IMG/VR virus record: IMGVR_UViG_3300025778_000033
Span: 1 to 41,504 of that record
Source of the DNA: a virus
Length of the DNA stretch: 41,504 nt
Reading direction: 5' to 3' (one strand)
Shown: piece after piece, positions 29,714 through 38,786 of the stretch
How positions within the stretch are numbered: the first letter of the stretch is position 1
Layout: each line of letters begins with the position of its first letter
Position numbers and translations under genes: made by a program
The notes under the pieces: model-generated
Databases searched by the model: none
The model's input: the letters and a program-made list of their open reading frames with translations, nothing else
What the model was told of the DNA's origin: nothing

Positions 29714-32575
29714 ATGCCAGATCAAAATAACAATATACAACAATCTTTATTAGATTTTCATGCTACAATATTAGCAAAGCCTAATTTGTCTGACAAAGAT
29801 TTATTGCAAAAGTTTCCTGAGTTTGGTAATGATTCAAAGAAATTACAGGCAGCAAAAGATTATGCTGCTACAATGGAATCTGGTAAGTACAAGTCTACAT
29901 CAGAATTTAATAATAAGTTTCCAGAGTTTTTTGGACAACAAGATTCTAAGAAGCCACAACAAGAACCTAAACCAATAGGTTTAAAACCATTAAAAGAAAA
30001 AGGACTATTATCTACATATGAGGAGATGAAGGCAATGCCTACTACTCCTATGCATCAAGCAATAGCTGAGGATAGAGAAACTAATTATGCATTTGGTAAA
30101 TCATTATGGAATGCTGTAATAAATTCAGCAGAAAGACTTGGTGGTAGTATGGCAGAGTTAGCTACCAAAGGAACTTTTTCAGCAGGTGTAGGTGCTCCAG
30201 GATTAGGAGGAGATTTTAAACAACCAGAGTTTACCAAAGAACAAAGAATACAAATGGCTAAGGATATTAAATCCGACATGGGTAAAGAGTTCTATGGTAA
30301 GGCTAAGTTTGATGTATCTCAAAAGAGTCAAAACGAAATGAAGTTTGATTTAAAAGATGGACTTGGCATTTCTGATTTTGAGGGTTTAGGAATAGGTACT
30401 GTTGGTCTTTTATCAGACCTTGGATTAAATGCACTTACAGGTGGCAAGGGTATTACATTTGCTTTACAAGCAATGAATGATGCTTTTGATGAATATGATA
30501 AGACAGCAGAAAGTAGAGGTATTAAACCAGATGCTACAGCAAGAGATTTCTATGGTTTTACAACAGGAGCTATTGTTGGTGCCATGCAAGAAATAGGATT
30601 TGATAAAATATTTAAGGGGGCTCCTAAAGTTTTAAAAGGAATACAATCAAAGGTATTTGCTGATGTAATGTTAGATGTTGAGAAGAGTGAAGCTCCATTA
30701 ACAGCAAAGGTAATAGAAGACCTAGTTAATCAAAAGACTAGGGATGTAATGAAGAGTTCCGTTGTAAAAAGATATGGCATACCAATGTTATCTGGTGCTG
30801 CTGTTGGTGGTATAATGGGAGCAGGAACAGAAGGTGCTAAGGATGTGTTTAAACAAGTGACTAATTTAATTCAAAATAAAGAGGTTTTTGACGAAAAGGA
30901 ATTGCACGAAAATAGATTATGGAATATTGCAAATGCATTTACACAAGGTTCTGTTATGGGTAGCGCATTAACTCCATTCCATGTATTTATGCAAAAGACT
31001 GATAATCAAATATTAAATCAGGTTGTTGGAGCTAGAACACCAGAGCAATTAGCGGTTGTAATGAAGGATGTTAATAATGCAATGGATGAATATAAGTTTA
31101 CTGACCAAGAAAAACAAATGGTTACTAAGTCTGTAAATGATTATATTAATATTAAAAAAACAATACCTAGCAATCTTAGTGAGGCAAATCAGCTAAAAAT
31201 AATTCCATTAATTAAAAATAGAAATGAGATTAATGCTGATATTGAAACTAAGAAACAACAAATTGCAAATATGGATGAGGCATTTAAGGGTGCTGAATTA
31301 GAGAATTTGCAAATATTACAAGACAGAAAAGATGGTATCAATCAGCAAATACAAGATATACATAATGGTAAGGAACAACCAATAGATGATATTAAACAAG
31401 ATTATACTGCTGCTGAACCATTTATAATTGGTGACCAAGCAAGACAAGATGTTTCAAATGTTGTTAATAAAATAAACAATGCTGAAAACATTAATGAAAA
31501 TGAATTGTCTAAGGCGGCTGACCATTTATACGAATTATTAGATAAGCATGGAGATAATGAGTCTTTTGCTAATTTAATTGAACCATTAATACATAAAATA
31601 GAAGGATATGAATTTGCAACAAAGACTGAAACTAGCACAGTTACCGAAAGAGTCCCAACTAAAACTCCTAGAGCAACTGGCGGCCCAAAAGTCACAAACG
31701 AACTTGAAAACTTCTCAGGAGACAAAACAATCATCACAGATGCCAACGGCAAATCAATAAGTGGTGTTTTAAAATCAGAGAATGGTATATATTATCTTCA
31801 TGATGAGAATGGCAATAAAATAGCAACCATAGGAGAGAAAGCTATGACTGATAGAGGTATATCTTTACCTACTGTTGATTTCTCATCCTCTCCTATTGAA
31901 TTTAATGAAGATGGTACGGTTAAATCTATTACGCTTGATTTAAGTCAGCTTAATAAAACTGAAGGTGGAATGACAGAAAATAAGACTGTTAAGATAGATT
32001 TTGCTGACCCACAAAAAGGATTAGATTTTGCTATTAGACTTCGTGCAGATCAGGTAGGAGAAGTTCCTCAAGCTCAATTTGATGAGGCATATCAAACAAT
32101 CAGCAAAGAAGTTCCTAAGTATACTGAAGAAGACCTTGCTAAAATGGATGCCAACAAAAAAGCAAAGCAAATGGGATTTGATAATTCAACTCATGCTATT
32201 AATGCAGTTAATGAGGCGTTAGGAACGAAGTATAAAAAGGTGCAAGATATTAAACCTGAAGAATTTCAAAAAGCAATAGAAATAAGAAATCATAATAAAG
32301 CATACGAAGACGCAATAAAAAATACAGAATATGAAAAGCAAGGAGGAGATACTAAGCCTAGTGGAGAAGCTGCCACAGGAGTTACAACAGAAGTTCCATC
32401 AGAACCTGAGTTCTTATCAAAAGCAACAGACGATGAACTTTCAAAATACAGAGAGCTTGACAAAGCAAGAAGAGCAGATGAAGCCAAGTTCAGAGCAGAA
32501 TATGAATCAGATGAAGTCGTTAAACTCACAGGAGAAACCGAGGAACAATACCTTCGTAGGAAGGCTTGCGGATAG
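29714..32575 (+). CDS. Large probable internal virion protein, 953 aa
   Basis: The N-terminus holds two similar short units ending in KFPEF (around residues 34-38 and 69-73), then a Gly-rich, weakly hydrophobic stretch (about 225-380; GLSDLGLNALTGGKG-like and IPMLSGAAVGGIMGAGTEGA) that could contact membranes, followed by long helical regions and, near 650-720, a segment that reads like a small beta domain (TDANGKSISGVLKSENGIYY). It ends TEEQYLRRKACG, a type of short terminal peptide seen in cargo proteins. A 91-codon ORF in another frame overlaps the end (32331-32606); I regard it as a shadow. Likely ejected with the genome. Confidence 0.55.
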   Translation: MPDQNNNIQQSLLDFHATILAKPNLSDKDLLQKFPEFGNDSKKLQAAKDYAATMESGKYKSTSEFNNKFPEFFGQQDSKKPQQEPKPIGLKPLKEKGLLSTYEEMKAMPTTPMHQAIAEDRETNYAFGKSLWNAVINSAERLGGSMAELATKGTFSAGVGAPGLGGDFKQPEFTKEQRIQMAKDIKSDMGKEFYGKAKFDVSQKSQNEMKFDLKDGLGISDFEGLGIGTVGLLSDLGLNALTGGKGITFALQAMNDAFDEYDKTAESRGIKPDATARDFYGFTTGAIVGAMQEIGFDKIFKGAPKVLKGIQSKVFADVMLDVEKSEAPLTAKVIEDLVNQKTRDVMKSSVVKRYGIPMLSGAAVGGIMGAGTEGAKDVFKQVTNLIQNKEVFDEKELHENRLWNIANAFTQGSVMGSALTPFHVFMQKTDNQILNQVVGARTPEQLAVVMKDVNNAMDEYKFTDQEKQMVTKSVNDYINIKKTIPSNLSEANQLKIIPLIKNRNEINADIETKKQQIANMDEAFKGAELENLQILQDRKDGINQQIQDIHNGKEQPIDDIKQDYTAAEPFIIGDQARQDVSNVVNKINNAENINENELSKAADHLYELLDKHGDNESFANLIEPLIHKIEGYEFATKTETSTVTERVPTKTPRATGGPKVTNELENFSGDKTIITDANGKSISGVLKSENGIYYLHDENGNKIATIGEKAMTDRGISLPTVDFSSSPIEFNEDGTVKSITLDLSQLNKTEGGMTENKTVKIDFADPQKGLDFAIRLRADQVGEVPQAQFDEAYQTISKEVPKYTEEDLAKMDANKKAKQMGFDNSTHAINAVNEALGTKYKKVQDIKPEEFQKAIEIRNHNKAYEDAIKNTEYEKQGGDTKPSGEAATGVTTEVPSEPEFLSKATDDELSKYRELDKARRADEAKFRAEYESDEVVKLTGETEEQYLRRKACG

Positions 32576-32606
32576 ATTAAAACAAGGCTTTAAAAAGAAA
32601 AAATAG

Positions 32607-32614
32607 TAACTTTA
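32607..32614 (+). promoter_or_regulatory. Weak -7 box before the ATP-grasp gene
   Basis: TAACTTTA (32607-32614) differs from TAnnTTTG at the last base and lies four bases before the ATG at 32619. No -33 box is clear. If used, the ATP-grasp gene would have its own nearly leaderless message inside the virion block. Confidence 0.3.
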
Positions 32615-32618
32615 GACC

Positions 32619-33920
32619 ATGGAAAAATTAAACTTAGGAAAGGCAAAAGACAAGGTAATATTGTGTGTAGATAACGGACTTTTTTTTGAGTTCTGTTTAA
32701 AACTTGCTGACCATTTTAAAAAGGTATATTATTATACAGAATGGAAAAATGCCTACCCTGGTATGGCTGAGGCTGTAATAGGTACTGAGTGGAAGAATGG
32801 GAAGAAGCTAAATACATTTGATGGTAAGAATATTGAAAGGGTTGAAAACCTTTTTGAGGTAATGGATAAGGTTGATTGTTTCTTTACCCCAGATATTTAC
32901 GATGGAGATTTATTAGAGTTATTAGAGGCTTCTGGTATACCTTGTTTTGGTTCAGGTAAGGCTGAGTGTCTTGAGTTGAATAGATACGAGACTGCAATGG
33001 AAATGAAGAAGATAGGAATGGATGTTGCTCCTACAGTTCGTGTAGTTGGATTGCCTGCCTTAAGAGAGCATTTAAAAAAGAACAAAGACAAATATGTTAA
33101 AATTTCTAAATATAGAAAGACATTTGAAACATTTCATCATATTAATTACAAGCTATCCGAGCCTTTATTGGATAACCTTGAGTCAACACTTGGGCCATTA
33201 AAGACTATTTGTGAGTTCGTGGTTGTTGATTCTATTGATGCTGTGGTAGAAGAGGGTATAGATGCTTACGCTATTGATGGTGTAATACCCAATAAAATGT
33301 TTACAGGATGCGAAATTAAGGACGTATCTTACGCAGGTAAGCTTATATCTAAAGAAGAATTAAGTGTCGGTAATAAGTCTGTAAATGATAAATTTGAGAT
33401 ATTATTAAAGAAATATGACCACAATGGATTCTTCTCTACTGAGGTAAGAACTACTAAGGATGGTAAGCATTATTTTATTGACCCTTGTATGCGTTTAGGT
33501 TTACCTCCTAATGCGTTATATCAAGAAATATATAAAAATCTAGGAGATATTATTTGGTATGGTGCTAATGGAATATTAGTAGAGCCAGAGACAGATAACC
33601 CTTATGGAATGGAAATATTAATCAGCTCAGGCTGGGCTAGTGGTGGTCACCAAACAGTTTACTTCCCTCCAGAGATTCGTCAATGGGTTAAGTTGATTGA
33701 CCCTATTAAGATTGATGGCACATACCATGTATTACGTTTAGGAGAGTCTTCTACAATAGGAAGTTTGGTTGCTGTAGGTAAAAGCCACGAAGAGTGTAAG
33801 AAAAAGATTGAGAAGATGGCTAAATTAATTGAGGGCTATGATTTAAACATTAAGACAGATGGAGCTGATGAGGCTATTGAGGCATTTGAAACTATGGTTA
33901 AAATAAGCAAAAAGAAATAA
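32619..33920 (+). CDS. ATP-grasp ligase
   Basis: The 433-residue protein follows the ATP-grasp layout of PurD-like enzymes: a pre-ATP-grasp domain (about 10-105, with FFTPDIYDGDLLELLEASGI), then GIPCFGSGKAECLELNRYET (106-125) and KKIGMDVAPTVRVVG, a nucleotide lysine segment KYVKISKYRK (158-167), CEFVVVDSIDAVVEE (198-212), and the metal-binding EVRTTKDGKHYFIDPCMRLG (275-294) with Glu275, Asp288 and Arg292. ATP-grasp enzymes join a carboxylate to an amine or thiol through an acyl-phosphate. The canonical purine context is absent; the gene sits among ejected virion proteins, so it probably modifies a peptide, protein or cell-wall precursor. It may work with the amidoligase and GAT-II of the left arm. 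Confidence 0.75.
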   Translation: MEKLNLGKAKDKVILCVDNGLFFEFCLKLADHFKKVYYYTEWKNAYPGMAEAVIGTEWKNGKKLNTFDGKNIERVENLFEVMDKVDCFFTPDIYDGDLLELLEASGIPCFGSGKAECLELNRYETAMEMKKIGMDVAPTVRVVGLPALREHLKKNKDKYVKISKYRKTFETFHHINYKLSEPLLDNLESTLGPLKTICEFVVVDSIDAVVEEGIDAYAIDGVIPNKMFTGCEIKDVSYAGKLISKEELSVGNKSVNDKFEILLKKYDHNGFFSTEVRTTKDGKHYFIDPCMRLGLPPNALYQEIYKNLGDIIWYGANGILVEPETDNPYGMEILISSGWASGGHQTVYFPPEIRQWVKLIDPIKIDGTYHVLRLGESSTIGSLVAVGKSHEECKKKIEKMAKLIEGYDLNIKTDGADEAIEAFETMVKISKKK

Positions 33921-33921
33921 T

Positions 33922-34074
33922 ATGCCATTAAAAAAAGCAAAATCAGCAAGCAAGAAAGCTGTAAGTAAAGCAGTAAGTGCTAATATCCATGAGTTAGCTC
34001 ATCATGGGACTAAAAAAAGAAGTCAAAAACAAATAGTGGCTATAGCAATATCAGCTGCAAAAAAGAAGAAGTAA
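33922..34074 (+). CDS. Tiny basic protein (DUF6496-like), 50 aa
   Basis: ATG 33922 to TAA 34074 encodes MPLKKAKSASKKAVSKAVSA followed by NIHELAHHG and QKQIVAIAISAAKKKK. The SANI..L...G....QIVAIA.S.A pattern is, from memory, that of a family of small phage proteins of unknown function (DUF6496). One base separates its stop from the next ATG. It lies between the ATP-grasp gene and a giant virion gene; a Lys-rich chain beside a ligase could be a substrate, which is speculation. Confidence 0.6.
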   Translation: MPLKKAKSASKKAVSKAVSANIHELAHHGTKKRSQKQIVAIAISAAKKKK

Positions 34075-34075
34075 T

Positions 34076-37000
34076 ATGTCTATATGCCCTCCAAAACAAG
34101 GTCCATTAGCAGAATCAAGTGGATATAATCAGCTTGTAAAAGATATACAGGCTAAATATAATGTTAGTGAAGACACTGCAAAGGGTCTTGCTGACTTTTC
34201 ATTTTTTTCAAAAGGCGATATGCCTACAATGGAAGAGGCATCTAGTATTATAGATAAAAGTGTTTTCTTTCAAGAAATAAAACCTATTAAACAACAAATT
34301 AAAGATTTATTTAATAAGATTGTTAAGAGAAAGCCAGAGGATGTAGGATACAGAATGGGTATTGCAGAAGGTAAACAAAAAACAAAAGCAGCGGTACTAG
34401 AAGGAGAGGCAAAGGTTAAGCAATTAAAAGAGCAAAGAAAGGCTGAGAAACAAGCTTATAAAGAGGCTAAAAAACAATTTGCTAATAAACTAACAGAGTA
34501 TTTAAAATCAAACGATAAGTTAAGGGCAAGATTATCTGATAGGCAGGTTGACGCTGTTGCTAGAAGAGCTAATGCTATTGGAGTAAGTGAAAACTCATAT
34601 AATAAATTTGTTAAATATTTTGAAAAGGTAATAGCAAATAAAGATTATGAGGCTGACCTATCTATAGCAAACAAAGTTAAAGGGGATATGAAATTATCTC
34701 TTGCTGATTCAGCAGGATTTGTAAATAGAATGAAGTCTCTTGACTTTGAAAGACTTTCTCCAGATCAGCTAAAAGAATATAACAAATTAGCACAAGATTA
34801 TATTAACAGCACTAAAACTGCTGGTAGTGAAAACTACAAACCATTTGAAAGAGAGGTATCAGAAACAACCTTAAATAGATTAGAACAGGCTGTTAATGAT
34901 GATATAATAAAAGAGACAGAAGAAAGATTTGGGGTAGAAGGGTTAGGATTGACTAAGGAGGAGGCTGACTTGATGAATGAGTATATGATGTCTCAAGACA
35001 AGGATGCCTTTGAGCAAAAATTAAAACAAGAAGAAAAAGACAGATTAAAAGAACATTTATACAATACAGCTAAGTATTCTCAAATGAGTTTAACTGATTG
35101 GATAGATGAGAATAGAAATAAACTATTGTCTTATTTTGGTAAAGATATTACAGGAAATTTTGATATGTTAGCTAATGCTGATTTATCAAATGTTACAGAT
35201 TTAAAAGACCTATCTTATTTAACAAGGGTAATGGATAACTCTATTACAAATAATACTGTTGCTAATATTAATGATGTAGCTAGTATTGTTAAGGCTTATG
35301 ATGGGATAGGTAAGTTAGCAGAGGCTACAAAAGGATTGTATAAAACAGATATAGGCAAGATTAGAGAAGCCTTAGAAGATACTCCAATATTATTAAAGGC
35401 TTTATTGGGAGACCCAAAAGCAATATCAGCATTGAGAGAATATACTGGATATAGAGATATGGTATTGGCTAAATCAAAAGCTGATGATGCCACAATTAAG
35501 CTAAGAGAGGATTATGAAAAATTCTTAAAAAAGAATAAGATAGATAATGATGCTGAGCATGATATATTTACAGGCGCTTACTCAGACTTATTGAATGTAA
35601 GAACTGGATTTGAGAATGAAGATTTCTTACATGCTAAGGGTCAGCTAGAAAACTCTATAGAAAGATACTCTAAGAGTAAGAAACAGGATGATATTGAAAT
35701 GGCAAACATATTATCTAAGTTTTATGATGACCATGTTAAGAATTACAAAGACTATAATGATTTTATAGATAACTTTAAAAAGAATGAGCCAGATGTTCAT
35801 AAGGCAGCAGAATGGATGGCAAATGAGTTCTCAAAAATTAGAGACCAATATGCTCAGTTCTCTTTAGCATCTCAAGGTAAGCAAGGAGATTTTAGTTCAA
35901 GAAGATACTATAGCCCAAAGGTATATAAAATGGTATCAGAAAAGGCTATGGAAGCAATGTCTCCAGAAGAATACAATTACTATAAAAATTCAATCAACCC
36001 AATAGAAACGGGTAGAAACAAAGAGATACAACTTGAGAATGGTCAGCTACCTGATAACAAATCAGTTGACTATAGATTTATGTATAAGTCAGCTAAATCT
36101 TTCCAAGATATTATGTTTGAGATGGGCTCATGGGATGCCAAGAAGATTCACTCAAAAATGACAAAAGTAAATGGGTGGAATGATATATTTGGTGGTGTTA
36201 AAAATGCTGATTCATTTACAAGAATGTATGATACCCAATATGCAATAGCTAAAAAAGGTAAGATTAATAGTGATGGTCTTGGTAATTTATATTTTATAAA
36301 AACATTAAGAACATTAAAGAATATAGGTGCTCCTCAAGCATTAGCTAGATGGTCTCAATATTTCTCTCAAAGAGCCGTGTTATTTAATACATGGGGTCAG
36401 GCGGGTAAATATTTTAGAGATGTAATGGGTAGTTATGGTAAAGAGGCGTTAGGACTTAAGAAATTAGATAATATCCAACTAATAAAAGAATCTACCATAG
36501 GATATAGAGAGCAAGAGATGGGATTTTTAGGTACCACGGAATCAGCTGAAACCACTGGGTATAACAAATTAAAAAGAGGTGCCGGCAAATTAGTAGATGA
36601 TGTATACAAAGGAACAGGTGCATTAAGAGACATATCAATGAAGCCTCTTGTTAAGGGGGACGTTAGGTCAGCTGAAATATCATTCTTATCATATTATTTA
36701 AAATATATGAATGAGGCTGGTGTTAAGGTTACTGCAAAAGATTTACCTACAGAGCATTTAAGAATGGATGAGACAAGAAGATTGGCAATGTCTTATGCTG
36801 AACAACAGGTAGATGCTACCCAAGGTGTAAGTAACAAGATACAACAATCTAAGTTTAAAAGAAATGATAATGGAGATACAATGACAGAGCTTGCTAAGTC
36901 TATTGTAATGCCATTTAACAACTTTGCTTCTAATACTAAATCAAGAATGATTGAGGATATTTATCAAATAAAGAATGGTAATAGCACTCAAAAGAAATAT

Positions 37001-37711
37001 GCATCTGTTGATTTGGCTAGTACAATAGGGGAAACCGTTGCATTCCAAGCGGCTAATGCATTTATTATAGCTGGGGTAGAAAGATATGGTATTAGAGTAG
37101 GATTAGGTAAATTATTTGGATTAGACCCTGAAAAGGATAATGTATATGAGTATACTGCCAAGCAATTCCAAAAATTCTATACAGGTATTGCTAGGGAGAT
37201 TATATTCTCTGGATTTGGTGGAGAGGCTGAACAAGTAGGTATGGATGGTCTTAATCGTTTAGCTTATCAGCTTTCAGAAAAGTCTAAAAAAGAATCAGGA
37301 GAAGATTATTACACTTGGCTTAAAAAAGAGCCATTATTTACTCCTCAGTATACACCACCAACAGACAATGGTGTTTTAAAATGGTCTACTAATATGGGTG
37401 CTTATGGTATTGCTGTAAGAAACGCATATCAAGTAGAAGAAGAGGCAAGAGCTGCATATAAAGGTGTAGGAGAGGGGGAATATGAATTTACGAAGCAAGG
37501 CAAGGCGAGTCCTATTACAAAAAGAAAAGGAACAGTTACATTTGATACTCCTACTGATAAGTATTTGAATATGAATGAAAGAGCCTTTTCTACTTTCATG
37601 GCATTAGGACATGGATTATCTGCAATAGGTTTATCAGAGCAAGATATTATAAGAGCAGGAGAGTCTAAAGAAAGAGATGTATTTAGAGCACCTAAAACTG
37701 CTAGAAGATAA
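34076..37711 (+). CDS. Giant probable internal/ejection protein, 1211 aa
   Basis: The first 130 residues contain a folded start and a long charged coiled coil (KAAVLEGEAKVKQLKEQRKA). The middle (about 150-700) is helical. Toward the C-terminus MPFNNFASNTKSRMIEDIYQ and a moderately hydrophobic stretch (VAFQAANAFIIAGVERYGIR, about 970-990) appear, then a tail with KGTVTFDTPTDKYLNMNERA. Such giant helical proteins next to other cargo genes are typical of podovirus proteins that leave the virion with the DNA, and of phage large polyvalent proteins. No polymerase, protease or lytic transglycosylase motif was recognised. Confidence 0.6.
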   Translation: MSICPPKQGPLAESSGYNQLVKDIQAKYNVSEDTAKGLADFSFFSKGDMPTMEEASSIIDKSVFFQEIKPIKQQIKDLFNKIVKRKPEDVGYRMGIAEGKQKTKAAVLEGEAKVKQLKEQRKAEKQAYKEAKKQFANKLTEYLKSNDKLRARLSDRQVDAVARRANAIGVSENSYNKFVKYFEKVIANKDYEADLSIANKVKGDMKLSLADSAGFVNRMKSLDFERLSPDQLKEYNKLAQDYINSTKTAGSENYKPFEREVSETTLNRLEQAVNDDIIKETEERFGVEGLGLTKEEADLMNEYMMSQDKDAFEQKLKQEEKDRLKEHLYNTAKYSQMSLTDWIDENRNKLLSYFGKDITGNFDMLANADLSNVTDLKDLSYLTRVMDNSITNNTVANINDVASIVKAYDGIGKLAEATKGLYKTDIGKIREALEDTPILLKALLGDPKAISALREYTGYRDMVLAKSKADDATIKLREDYEKFLKKNKIDNDAEHDIFTGAYSDLLNVRTGFENEDFLHAKGQLENSIERYSKSKKQDDIEMANILSKFYDDHVKNYKDYNDFIDNFKKNEPDVHKAAEWMANEFSKIRDQYAQFSLASQGKQGDFSSRRYYSPKVYKMVSEKAMEAMSPEEYNYYKNSINPIETGRNKEIQLENGQLPDNKSVDYRFMYKSAKSFQDIMFEMGSWDAKKIHSKMTKVNGWNDIFGGVKNADSFTRMYDTQYAIAKKGKINSDGLGNLYFIKTLRTLKNIGAPQALARWSQYFSQRAVLFNTWGQAGKYFRDVMGSYGKEALGLKKLDNIQLIKESTIGYREQEMGFLGTTESAETTGYNKLKRGAGKLVDDVYKGTGALRDISMKPLVKGDVRSAEISFLSYYLKYMNEAGVKVTAKDLPTEHLRMDETRRLAMSYAEQQVDATQGVSNKIQQSKFKRNDNGDTMTELAKSIVMPFNNFASNTKSRMIEDIYQIKNGNSTQKKYASVDLASTIGETVAFQAANAFIIAGVERYGIRVGLGKLFGLDPEKDNVYEYTAKQFQKFYTGIAREIIFSGFGGEAEQVGMDGLNRLAYQLSEKSKKESGEDYYTWLKKEPLFTPQYTPPTDNGVLKWSTNMGAYGIAVRNAYQVEEEARAAYKGVGEGEYEFTKQGKASPITKRKGTVTFDTPTDKYLNMNERAFSTFMALGHGLSAIGLSEQDIIRAGESKERDVFRAPKTARR

Positions 37712-37750
37712 TTTTGGTAGTTTCAAAATAATTACTAATTTTACATTGCA

Positions 37751-37877
37751 AATCCGATAAGGTAATGAGAGTACGTTATCGGGTTGAATAATCCCCGCAA
37801 TAGTCTCAGTATTATTGTTCTGCTTCCAATGGAAGCGTTTTAATCAACCCATCAACTCTCATTTGGTGGGTTTTTTA
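37751..37877 (+). ncRNA. Candidate small structured RNA or 3' UTR ending in a terminator
   Basis: Right after the 1211-residue gene lie four helices in a row: AATCCGATAA/TTATCGGGTT (37751-37760 with 37776-37785, 10 bp with one U-G pair), AATAAT/ATTATT (37787-37792 with 37811-37816), GCTTCC/GGAAGC (37822-37827 with 37831-37836, loop AAT), and the terminator stem. The U-G pair holds only for plus-strand RNA. A box-like TACATTG at 37742 could start it, or it may be cut from the long virion transcript. No Rfam-type class was recognised. Confidence 0.5.
37846..37877 (+). terminator. Terminator ending the internal-protein transcript
   Basis: AACCCATC (37846-37853) pairs with GGTGGGTT (37865-37872), one U-G pair, loop of 11 bases, followed by a T6 run overlapping the stem end. 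It ends the virion-interior operon and the hairpin series before it. Confidence 0.8.
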
Positions 37878-37915
37878 TTTGCCATCGGTTAGGTTTTAAC
37901 ACGTTTTTCCCTATT

Positions 37916-38224
37916 AAGGCACAACTGCCTTCTAAATGAAAGTTTGCTGTTCTAGGTACTAAAGCATGGTGCTTTTCGCATCCTATAGAAATATAGGGAA
38001 ACTTTTGACACCATGAAAATATGGCTAATGGTAAAAGTGGTAGCAATGTCTTACAGGTTGACAACTGCCGACAAGCAAAGTTTTAAAAACTCCGTTAGTC
38101 CCCATGATATAGGGATGTATTGTAGAGCTATGAATTAGCAAGTTGTAAATAAAGCTAAGGAAAATTCAGCAACTAACTTTTGCTTGGATATAAAACCTGA
38201 TATGCACCTAACCAATTAATTTAG
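37916..38224 (+). other. Gene-free stretch with further RNA-like hairpins
   Basis: Between the terminator and the fibre promoter no plus-strand gene is seen. Hairpins include AAGGCA-CAAC-TGCCTT (37916-37931), AAAGCA-TGG-TGCTTT (37961-37975), CCTATA-GAAA-TATAGG (37982-37997, a GNRA-type loop on the plus strand) and TTAGC/GCTAA (38135-38158). A 70-codon minus-strand frame (37852-38064) crosses the terminator and shows no family features. This may be a second structured RNA; I see no promoter for it. Confidence 0.4.
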
Positions 38225-38232
38225 TATATTTG
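38225..38232 (+). promoter_or_regulatory. -7 box before the fibre genes
   Basis: TATATTTG (38225-38232), 14 bases before the ATG at 38247, the same spacing as at 20275 and 21270. No -33 TTG is found at the normal distance. Confidence 0.5.
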
Positions 38233-38246
38233 TGTAAAATATTCCT

Positions 38247-38786
38247 ATGTCGTTTACAGCGAATTTTACTGTCAGCCAAAGTGTAGCAGGTACATCCTTA
38301 ACAATTAATGATACCTCTGTTTATACCTCAGAGGGTAAGGGTACCTTTAGTTCAAGAAAGTTATACCTTTATAAGATAGATGGCACAACAGTTAAATATC
38401 CTTCTAATAGTACTACTGATTATATAGACTTCAGCTTTGCTAGCTATCCTAGTGACTCTATTACTATCACGGGTTTTACAAATGACTTATGCTTAAGAAT
38501 TGATTTAGTTTTAACCTCTACCAATCCTCAACAAGGAAGTACCTATTTAAAAGAGAGTATTGTAACCATGGTAGGGTTTACTAATAATCAAATCTATACA
38601 GCCTGTCAGATATTGGCACAGAATCCTGCTAGACAGAATGATGTGGTCTTTACAAAGAACCTTTTAGTTTTAAATAGAGAAAAGAATATAGCAGTTAATG
38701 CTGGTAGTTATAGTGACCAATTTGCTTCACAGGCAGCTCTTGATAGGGCTAACAACATTATTTTAACATCTAATATCAGATTTTAA
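38247..38786 (+). CDS. Probable tail or fibre-associated protein, 179 aa
   Basis: Starts MSFTANFTVSQSVAGTSLTI and is beta-rich in its first two thirds (TGTFSSRKLYLYKIDG-like strands, SITITGFTNDLCLRID), then has a helical end (TKNLLVLNREKNIAVNAGSY). It opens the fibre operon and its last base is the first base of the next ATG. Composition suits a receptor-binding or fibre-adaptor protein. No known domain is certain. Confidence 0.5.
   Translation: MSFTANFTVSQSVAGTSLTINDTSVYTSEGKGTFSSRKLYLYKIDGTTVKYPSNSTTDYIDFSFASYPSDSITITGFTNDLCLRIDLVLTSTNPQQGSTYLKESIVTMVGFTNNQIYTACQILAQNPARQNDVVFTKNLLVLNREKNIAVNAGSYSDQFASQAALDRANNIILTSNIRF

Noticed and set aside
32331-32606. 91-codon plus-strand ORF overlapping the end of the 953-residue gene
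   Set aside because: It is out of frame within a real gene for nearly its whole length and its composition (Gln/Lys/Ser) looks like a frame shadow; only the last ten codons lie outside.
37852-38064. 70-codon minus-strand ORF in the gap before the fibre operon
   Set aside because: It runs across a plus-strand terminator, all neighbours read the other way, and the product shows no family features.
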